Assembly: GCA_040766325.1 (NCBI GenBank)
Contig: JAXGQR010000012.1
Location: forward strand, 1-64,000
DNA length: 64,000 nucleotides
Source: Dehalobacterium sp040766325
Lineage (GTDB): Bacteria > Bacillota > Dehalobacteriia > Dehalobacteriales > Dehalobacteriaceae
Direction: 5' to 3'
The notes under the pieces are model-generated. The model saw only the letters and a program-made list of their open reading frames with translations, was not told where the DNA came from and made no database searches. This document shows, piece after piece, positions 46,193 through 53,150 of this stretch (positions are counted from its first letter, which is position 1; every line of letters begins with the position of its first letter). The position numbers and the translations under genes were made by a program.

Positions 46193-47296
46193 TTAATTTG
46201 CCCCATCCGGGAACAATATCTTTCTAGCTTCTGCGACATTACTATCATCAACCTTTAACGTAGGACAATAATCCGTTTTTGGTACATCTTGACCGGCTAA
46301 GTGTTTAGCCACGTTTTCAGCTGCCTTTTGCCCCATTTTGTATGGTTCATTGGCAATAGTAAATAAGAAAGAATCGCTATTTTCAACCTGGTCTAGTGCC
46401 ACTGGCTCTCCGTCGACACCGGCAGTAAATATATCTTTACGACCTGATTCTTCAATAGCCTGTGAAATACCAACACTCGCCAGATCCCAGGTTGAATAAA
46501 TAACTTTTAACCCCGATCCAGGAGGATATTTCGTCAAAAGATCTTGTGTTTTTTTCCTGGCATCTTCTACTGTACCTTGCATAACATCCTGTAATTCAGG
46601 CTCAATAAATTCAATATTAGGATATTGCCACTTTTGAACTAAGTAGAGCATGTCAGCTCGAATCCCACAGACAGTCACGCCATAGAAACCATTAAAAACG
46701 GCTACTTTACCTTCTCCACCAACCTTGTCAAAAAGACTTTGAGCTAGATCTCGGCCAACTTCATAGTTATTGATATCAATGTTAGAAACACAGTATGGAG
46801 TATCCATCAATATAGTAACTATAGGTATCCCTGCTTCCGATATCTTTTTGTAACTAGGAGCGCATACCTGAGCGTCACCCAAGATACCTATAATTGCATC
46901 AGGTTTTTGGACAAGCAAGTTATCAAGATCAGATAAACGTTTCTGATCATTTTGTTCAGCGTCAACACCTATTGCAGTTCCCCCGAGTTCTTCAATTTTA
47001 TCTAATGTTCCTTTATAGAACATGGAATTTAGATGCTTGTTGGTTCCTATGACGGAAACGCCTATAGTTTTTCCCTTAAGGGAGGGAACGGGTTTTTGGT
47101 CGTAGACACCAAGTATCCCTGAATCTTCTACTGCTACAGCTGAATTTTCTGGGGTATCAGTATTCTCCGTCTCACCGGTCGCAGGAGCCGATTCATTAGT
47201 CGATGTGTCATTTTCACCGCTTGAACATGCTGACATTGTAAAAATGAAACCTAGTACTAGGAGCAAAATAAACCATTTTTTTGTTTTATTTTTCAT
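46193..47296 (-). CDS. Ribose-type substrate-binding lipoprotein
   Basis: 367 aa. Lipoprotein signal with lipobox MSAC (about residues 21-24), a Ser/Thr/Glu-rich linker, then a Peripla_BP_4 fold (GKTIGVSVIGTNKHLNSMFYKGTLDKI, GIPIVTILMDTPY, GVDGEPVALDQV). It captures the solute for the importer encoded downstream. It is the first gene of the corrinoid/transporter cluster, with a long upstream region that has strong dyad elements. The ligand of this one is not predictable. Confidence 0.9.
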   Translation of the reverse strand: MKNKTKKWFILLLVLGFIFTMSACSSGENDTSTNESAPATGETENTDTPENSAVAVEDSGILGVYDQKPVPSLKGKTIGVSVIGTNKHLNSMFYKGTLDKIEELGGTAIGVDAEQNDQKRLSDLDNLLVQKPDAIIGILGDAQVCAPSYKKISEAGIPIVTILMDTPYCVSNIDINNYEVGRDLAQSLFDKVGGEGKVAVFNGFYGVTVCGIRADMLYLVQKWQYPNIEFIEPELQDVMQGTVEDARKKTQDLLTKYPPGSGLKVIYSTWDLASVGISQAIEESGRKDIFTAGVDGEPVALDQVENSDSFLFTIANEPYKMGQKAAENVAKHLAGQDVPKTDYCPTLKVDDSNVAEARKILFPDGAN

Positions 47297-47816
47297 AAAT
47301 ACACCCCCATATAATTGTCTTTTGACACTAGATTAATAAATATTTCATAATTAAGGTAACAATTTTCCTTTAACAATAGCCACCTCCTAACTTACTTTGA
47401 GCCAAACAAATAACTCACCACAATTGGATCATTAAATATTTATTTACGTTTCCGTGGTTATTAAGACCAGGACCTTGCCAGGATAAGGAAAACGCTTATC
47501 TGATTATAATTAATATTTATTGATCATTGGATGGTTAGTATTTAATTTTGCACAACAATTTGTAATGACAAATTGTTGTGCAAAATACATCTGAACTCAG
47601 ATATTATTACTTTGACAGAAAATATTTTTTGCAGTAGAATTATATTGGAAAATATTTATACTTCTGTTGGATTAATGCGTGAACAATAATCCGACACTTG
47701 CGTTGAAAAGCACCTTAATCTTTAGTTTCTCATTGGGGCTTCTTCAACGTTTTTTTTGCGAAACACCCATAAGTATCCAGCTTTTTGTTTTTACTTCCCT
47801 TGATATACATTTTTCA
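47297..47816. promoter_or_regulatory. Regulatory region upstream of the binding-protein gene
   Basis: 520 bases without a gene. Two dyads stand out. A box GATAAG-N7-CTTATC (47482-47500) has an AAAACG centre, like LacI/CcpA-type operators. A perfect 19-bp inverted repeat lies at 47545-47563/47568-47586. One or both may control the corrinoid/transporter operon starting at 47296. Confidence 0.45.
47545..47586. repeat. Perfect 19-bp inverted repeat
   Basis: Arms ATTTTGCACAACAATTTGT (47545-47563) and its exact complement (47568-47586) are separated by the 4-base loop AATG. It is very AT-rich, with no T run after it. It lies 231 bases after the HisD-like stop and about 250 bases before the binding-protein start. 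Confidence 0.85.
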
Positions 47817-49094
47817 CTACCTTTTACTAAATCTCTCAATACGAACAGTGCACGTCTTAGCATGAGCCGGCAATTTTTCCTTGAGGCATTGTCTCTCCAT
47901 AATTTTGCCTAACTCATGGCTTGCTTCCGGTGTCGCTCTTTGATAGGTACATGTTTTAAGGAATTTTCCTACCCATACGCCACCAGTGTATCTGGCTGCA
48001 CGGCTTGTGGGAAGAATATGATTTGTCCCAATCCCTTTATCTCCATAAGCAACCGTTGTTTCTTCACCTTCGAACAAAGATCCATAGCAGGTCAGATGGT
48101 CATGATAATAAGCCAAATCCTCAACATGAATTTCTAAATGTTCTGGAGCATAATCGTTGCATATTGCTATTGCTTCATCCTTGTCTTCTGCTATATATAT
48201 AGGACCGTTATTTCCCCAGGAGGCTGTTGCAATTTCCTTAGCCGGCGAGGGCAAAAGTTCAAGTTGCTTTGCAACTTCATCTTGACAAGCCTTCGCAAAC
48301 TTTTCGCTCATACAAATAAGGGCTATCCCCGAATGAGGATCATGTTCCGCCTGTCCCAGCAAGTCGCAGGCAACGAGAGCCGGATCGGCAGTGTCATCTG
48401 CAATTACCAATATTTCTGATGGGCCAGCCAACAGATCGATACCACATCTTCCGAAAAGCTGTCGTTTTGCTTCTGTAACATATTTGTTCCCTGCACCGCA
48501 AAGAATATCTACAGGTTCAACAACACCCATTCCAAAAGCCATCAATGCAAGAGCAGGTACCCCACCTAGTATAAATATTCTATCTGCTCCTGCTTTTTTC
48601 ATAGCATTAATTGTTGCAGGAAAATAACCAATACCTTTTGCCGGAGGAGTGCATGCGATTACCTCTTTTACTCCCGCTACTTTTGCAGGTATTATGCTCA
48701 TTGATGCCGAATTGAACAGCGGATACGTACCACCCGGGATGTAGCTTCCTACGGAGTTAACAGGTATATGCTTATGGCCCAAGGTTATTCCTTTCCGGAT
48801 TTCAACTTCCATCGGAAGCATTGACTCAAGCTGTGCTTGGGCAAAGTTCCTGATATTTGTCTGGCAGTATTCGGTATCTTCAATTACTTGATCTTCAACT
48901 TCAGCTATCGCTTTATTAATCTGACTTTCGGTTAGCTCAAAACTATCTGGATTCCAATTATCAAACTTTTTACTATATTTGATTACAGCATCCATTCCAT
49001 TCTTTTCTAGATCCAATAGCATTTCTGTAACTATTTTGGTTGTTTCCGGATCATTTTCGAAAAGTCTGTGTCCTCCATGTTTAAAAATCTTCAA
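47817..49094 (-). CDS. Histidinol-dehydrogenase-like NAD(+)-dependent dehydrogenase
   Basis: About 425 aa of the HisD superfamily (YIPGGTYPLFNSASMSIIPAKVAGV, GGVPALALMAFG, CGAGNKYVTEAKRQLFG, GPSEILVIAD, LGQAEHDPHSG, GTNHILPTSRAARYTGG). HisD proteins oxidise an alcohol to a carboxylic acid in two steps. No other his genes are near, and the sequence resembles the HpsN (sulfopropanediol dehydrogenase) branch, so a catabolic hydroxy-compound substrate is more likely than histidinol. Start: the TTG at 49094 has GGGAGGG 6-7 bases upstream and begins the conserved KIFKHGGHR. It lies between the malic enzyme and the corrinoid cluster. Confidence 0.8.
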   Translation of the reverse strand: MKIFKHGGHRLFENDPETTKIVTEMLLDLEKNGMDAVIKYSKKFDNWNPDSFELTESQINKAIAEVEDQVIEDTEYCQTNIRNFAQAQLESMLPMEVEIRKGITLGHKHIPVNSVGSYIPGGTYPLFNSASMSIIPAKVAGVKEVIACTPPAKGIGYFPATINAMKKAGADRIFILGGVPALALMAFGMGVVEPVDILCGAGNKYVTEAKRQLFGRCGIDLLAGPSEILVIADDTADPALVACDLLGQAEHDPHSGIALICMSEKFAKACQDEVAKQLELLPSPAKEIATASWGNNGPIYIAEDKDEAIAICNDYAPEHLEIHVEDLAYYHDHLTCYGSLFEGEETTVAYGDKGIGTNHILPTSRAARYTGGVWVGKFLKTCTYQRATPEASHELGKIMERQCLKEKLPAHAKTCTVRIERFSKR

Positions 49095-49525
49095 ATCAAA
49101 TCCCTCCCAAAAATTATACTTATAAAAATATACCTTCAATACTACTTTGTTATTAAACTTTAATAATTGTTCTAATTACTCCATAATCCCAGGTTGTCCG
49201 CTATTTTTCTGTTATAAATAAGATAAGATTTTAACAAACCATACTAACCTTGAGTGAATTTTTATGCAGTATCAGTTTCTATAACATGAATATGCCTCCT
49301 CTCTTTAAACCTCAGTACCCTATGCGTTCAACAAACTATCGAACAGAGCGCAAGACAAAAATATTAATTTTATTCAATTGAAAATTGAATTTGCAACAAT
49401 TGATTTGAAGGATCTTCCCAATAAAATATACATACTTCCTGAAAAACCAGAGAATCGCCTTATGTAATTGAACGCGGAATTTTATATGATCACTAAGCTT
49501 TTGCTAATATCATGATTAAAAAAAA
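49095..49525. other. Intergenic region upstream of the HisD-like gene
   Basis: No gene is seen in 431 bases. An ATTCAATT/AATTGAAT hairpin at about 49372-49390 and short AT-rich runs follow the malic-enzyme gene on the minus strand. The length suggests that the HisD-like gene has its own promoter. Confidence 0.35.
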
Positions 49526-50695
49526 TTAACTCCTGGCAACGCCTGAATCATGCGCCGCATTATACACAGCTTTTGCAACTTCCTTGGCAATATTTTTGTC
49601 CAGCGCATTGGGCAAAATACAGTCCTCATTAAGGTCTTCAGGCTTCACCATTGATGCAATAGCATATACGGCAGCAATTTTCATTTCGTCATTGATAACC
49701 GTTGCTCTTGAATCCAGGGCACCCCGCAAAATGCCGGGAAAACACAATAGATTGTTTACTTGATTAGGATAATCCATTCTACCTGTCCCTACAATTCTAG
49801 CTCCGGCCATCTTTGCTTCTTCCGGCATTATTTCCGGTATAGGATTGGCCATTGCCAAAATAATGGGGTCATTGTTCATACTTCTTACCATTTCTTCGGA
49901 TACTACATTGCTTGTTGATACGCCAATAAATACATCGGCACCTTTTAAGGCATCTGTTAAGCTCATAACAAGGTTTGGATTGGTTCTCTCGGCAATCTCT
50001 TCCTTATAGGGATTCATACCTGTCTTGCGTCCCCGATAAATTGCCCCATTACGGTCACATATCACGATATTTTTTATACCAATTTTCTGCAATAAATTTA
50101 ATATAGCTACACCCGCTGCTCCAGCTCCGTTAATGATTACATTTACGTCAAAAGATTTCCCAACTATTTTTAACGCATTTAATAGTGCTGCTGAAGCTAC
50201 TATTGCAGTTCCATGTTGATCATCATGAAAAACGGGAATATCCAATTCTTTTTTTAATCTTTCTTCAATTTCAAAACATCTTGGACCGGAGATATCTTCC
50301 AAATTAATAGCCCCAAAAGTAGGTTCTAAGTATTTAATTGTTTTTATTATCTCCTCAGTGTCAGTTGTGGCTAAACAAATGGGAAAGGCATCTATATCGG
50401 CAAGAGCCTTCATCAAGATCGCCTTACCCTCCATCACAACCATTGCTCCTTCAGGCCCAATATTGCCTAATCCCAATACGGCAGTACCATCGGTTACGAC
50501 TGCTACCAAATTGCCCTTTGAAGTAAATTTGTAAGCCAAATCCTTATTTTCACTCACCATCTTTGTCGGTTTAGCTACACCGGGAGTATAGGCAATGCTA
50601 AGCTCTTCCATATTTGTTACATTGATTTTACTAGTTATAGAGATTTTCCCTCTGTTCTTTTCAACTACTTTAACCGCCTCTTCATAAAAATCCAT
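49526..50695 (-). CDS. NAD(P)-dependent malic enzyme
   Basis: About 389 aa, the short bacterial malic enzyme that oxidatively decarboxylates malate to pyruvate. Malic N-terminal domain: ISITSKINVTNMEELSIAYTPGVAKP, TDGTAVLGLGNIGPEGAMVVMEGKA and FHDDQHGTAIV. The NAD domain has VIINGAGAAGVAILNLL. ATG 50695 (after GGTGG) is the better start than GTG 50707. It lies 34 bases after lacI and should be transcribed with it, so malate or a close hydroxyacid may be an intermediate of the pathway. Confidence 0.9.
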   Translation of the reverse strand: MDFYEEAVKVVEKNRGKISITSKINVTNMEELSIAYTPGVAKPTKMVSENKDLAYKFTSKGNLVAVVTDGTAVLGLGNIGPEGAMVVMEGKAILMKALADIDAFPICLATTDTEEIIKTIKYLEPTFGAINLEDISGPRCFEIEERLKKELDIPVFHDDQHGTAIVASAALLNALKIVGKSFDVNVIINGAGAAGVAILNLLQKIGIKNIVICDRNGAIYRGRKTGMNPYKEEIAERTNPNLVMSLTDALKGADVFIGVSTSNVVSEEMVRSMNNDPIILAMANPIPEIMPEEAKMAGARIVGTGRMDYPNQVNNLLCFPGILRGALDSRATVINDEMKIAAVYAIASMVKPEDLNEDCILPNALDKNIAKEVAKAVYNAAHDSGVARS

Positions 50696-50729
50696 TTTAA
50701 TTTCCACCTTTTTATTGCATTTTTCTTGA

Positions 50730-51809
50730 CTATTTATTATCCTTTTGGAAAATTTTGCTTACCCCTTCCTCCTTTGATTCACATCCCTTACCGGATTTAT
50801 AAAACCCACATGTTCTTCTAATCAATAACTTCGGCTCAAGGGTTACATTCAAGGGCTTGTCAGCAGTCAACTCCTTATCTTTTTCTATTTTGTTTATTAA
50901 ATGCTCCAGAGCAATAATGCTCATATCATACTTGTTTTGCGCAACAGTTGTGAGAGCAATTAGTTGGTGAGAGGCAATATGTATGTCGTCATAACCCACT
51001 AAGGCGATATCTTCAGGAACCCGCAGATTAGATTGAAGAATAGCCTCTATTGATTCGAGTGCCATAATATCATTATCTGCAAAAATAGCCGTTGGCGGGT
51101 TTGATAATTGCAATAGATTTTTCGTTGCTTCATTAGCGAAATTTATATCTAGTTCGCCACAACAAATGAGCTCTTTGTTTATTTCTAGTCCGTTTTTTTT
51201 CAGAGCTTTCTTGTAACCTTCCAGCCTATCTCGATGTGTCGAGAAACGTGCAGGACCGCCTATATAACCAATCGTTTGATGTCCTAGATTAATTAGATGC
51301 TCAACAGCTTTTTGTGCTCCGACTTTGTTATTAGAAATCACAAAATCACATTCCTTGGTCCGCAAACGCCTGTTGTACATCACACAGGGAAATCCCATTC
51401 TGACAATTTCTTCTACAAAGGGATCCGTTAATTGCACGGATGCAAAGAGAATACCATCTACCCTTTTATTCAGAAGAAAATCTACCCATTCTTTTTCAAT
51501 ATCTCGATTATTGCTAGTATTACAAACTATAACTGAGTAGCCCCTTTCTTTAGCTTCGTCAATTATGATTTTTGCAGTTTCACCAAAGAAAGGATTTAAA
51601 ACATCAGGTATCACCAGCCCTAAAATTCCACTTTTCTTTAAAACCATACTGCGAGCGATCTCGTTAGGACGATACCCCAGTTCTTGGATAGCGTTTAGCA
51701 CTTTATCTTTAGTCTCCTGTTTTACAAGGTCTGGAGAATTAAGAACTCGCGATATGGTGGTTTTTGATACTCCTGCCTTTTTAGCTACATCTTTAATGGT
51801 ATAAGCCAT
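50730..51809 (-). CDS. LacI-family transcription regulator
   Basis: 359 aa. N-terminal helix-turn-helix (TIKDVAKKAGVSKTTISRVLNSPDLVKQETKDKVLNAIQELGYRPNEIAR) with the hinge, then a periplasmic-binding-like effector domain (GILGLVIPDVLNPFFGETAKII, GYDDIHIASHQLIALTTVAQN). It probably represses its own gene, the downstream malic enzyme and the glycyl radical enzyme at 53-55.6 kb, since near-identical operators precede both. The effector is presumably the pathway substrate or an intermediate. Confidence 0.93.
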   Translation of the reverse strand: MAYTIKDVAKKAGVSKTTISRVLNSPDLVKQETKDKVLNAIQELGYRPNEIARSMVLKKSGILGLVIPDVLNPFFGETAKIIIDEAKERGYSVIVCNTSNNRDIEKEWVDFLLNKRVDGILFASVQLTDPFVEEIVRMGFPCVMYNRRLRTKECDFVISNNKVGAQKAVEHLINLGHQTIGYIGGPARFSTHRDRLEGYKKALKKNGLEINKELICCGELDINFANEATKNLLQLSNPPTAIFADNDIMALESIEAILQSNLRVPEDIALVGYDDIHIASHQLIALTTVAQNKYDMSIIALEHLINKIEKDKELTADKPLNVTLEPKLLIRRTCGFYKSGKGCESKEEGVSKIFQKDNK

Positions 51810-51861
51810 TTTTTTATCCCCAGCTATCTTTTATTTTCTATATTGCCATAGTTGTGTCGTT

Positions 51862-51890
51862 ATGGAACCGTTACCTGAAAACGTTACCAT
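51862..51890. promoter_or_regulatory. Tandem LacI-type operator upstream of lacI
   Basis: 29 bases holding two CpG-centred boxes: GGAACCGTTACC, then TG, then AAAACGTTACC, bounded by AT at both ends. It lies 53 bases upstream of the lacI start. It is 26/29 identical to the site at 55946-55974. This fits autoregulation. Confidence 0.75.
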
Positions 51891-52063
51891 TTGTAAATGA
51901 TCATTCTACATAAATCGACGTATTCCTTCTTACTTTTTGAAATTTATAAACTTTTTTTATAACCCATATAATATGGGCGCAATCCTCCGTCGCTTTAAAC
52001 CTTCTCCTCATTTATCCGACTTATCCTTACTCCATCTCTACACATATATCAAATCTTGGCCAC

Positions 52064-52966
52064 TTAGGCGATAACCGTGTTTACTCCGTAATCAAGGAAT
52101 ATATCCCTAATCTCTTGCATGCGTGACTTAGGTAAAGGTTCCAATTCCATCGGTAGAAGATACTCTCTACCGAGCCGGACGTAGTTCACTGTACCTAAGT
52201 TATGGTAAGGCAGAAGATCCAGGCGGTTGAATTTGGAGCCTAAATTAGCTATGAATTTGGCTGTGGCAACCACGTTCTCATCGGAATCATTTTTTCCTGG
52301 TATCATAGGGTAGCGGATAAACAAATTGACACGTTCGCTGGCACATCTGATGTTCTCAAGAATGATTTCGTTTGAGACACCGGTTATTTCCTTGTGTACG
52401 CAAGGGTTCATGTGCTTCAAATCTATACAAATATAGTTTAGGTATCTCAGAATGTCCTCAAACTTACTATGCTCAATATAGCCGCTGGTCTCAAGATTTG
52501 TGTTAATATAACCCTTGCGGCAACGCTTAAGCAATGCCTTAGTAAACTCATACTGAAAAAGAGGCTCACCACCACTAATGGTTACTCCACCACCCGTCCT
52601 CAAAAAGAAGCTACCATATCGAGCAACCACATTGTACACTTCTTCCATTTCCATGAGTGTCCCTGCAAGTTGCATTCCCCCATGGAGACAGACATCGGCA
52701 CAAATACTGCAATTTGTACAGCACAAGCGATCAATGGTAAGCCCTTCTTCAGTAAGAGAAATAGCCCGTTCAGGACAATGGTTAAGGCATTTTCCGCATA
52801 GAACACATCTATTTCCCATATGCATAATTTCAGGCATGAACTTCTGTGATTGAGGAGTCGAGCACCAATTGCAGTGTAACGGACAACCCTTTAAATATAC
52901 AACAACACGCATACCAGGCCCATCGTGTGTAGAACCACGGTCAATTTTAAAAATCAATCCCTCCAT
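52064..52966 (-). CDS. Glycyl radical enzyme activating enzyme (radical SAM)
   Basis: 300 aa. The radical-SAM cluster motif is CxxxCxxC (GCPLHCNWCS). An inserted ferredoxin-like region follows with two four-cysteine sets (CVLCGKCLNHCPE and CCTNCSICADVC). ISGGEP binds SAM. It abstracts hydrogen from the glycyl loop of a glycyl radical enzyme, most likely the product of the gene directly upstream. Being the only activase in the window, it might also serve the enzyme at 34.6 kb. ATG 52966 follows AGGAAAGG. Confidence 0.92.
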   Translation of the reverse strand: MEGLIFKIDRGSTHDGPGMRVVVYLKGCPLHCNWCSTPQSQKFMPEIMHMGNRCVLCGKCLNHCPERAISLTEEGLTIDRLCCTNCSICADVCLHGGMQLAGTLMEMEEVYNVVARYGSFFLRTGGGVTISGGEPLFQYEFTKALLKRCRKGYINTNLETSGYIEHSKFEDILRYLNYICIDLKHMNPCVHKEITGVSNEIILENIRCASERVNLFIRYPMIPGKNDSDENVVATAKFIANLGSKFNRLDLLPYHNLGTVNYVRLGREYLLPMELEPLPKSRMQEIRDIFLDYGVNTVIA

Positions 52967-53045
52967 AACAATTACCTTTCCTAATTTAAGCTATTTTTAA
53001 GTGCTAAAAACTAACCACACTATTTTCTTTCAAACTCGATCATTA

Positions 53046-53078
53046 CCTCTTTCAGAGAAACTATTTCTCTGAAAGAGG
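53046..53078 (-). other. Perfect hairpin between the glycyl radical enzyme and its activase
   Basis: 14-bp stem CCTCTTTCAGAGAA (53046-53059) and TTCTCTGAAAGAGG (53065-53078), loop of 5. No T run follows on the minus strand. It probably stabilises the enzyme mRNA or partly terminates, which would keep the activase below its target. Confidence 0.7.
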
Positions 53079-53150
53079 CTACCCGTACAAGACATGTAGA
53101 CTAATGAAAACGTAAACTATTATGAAAAATCATGATGCTACTTGTTTTTA

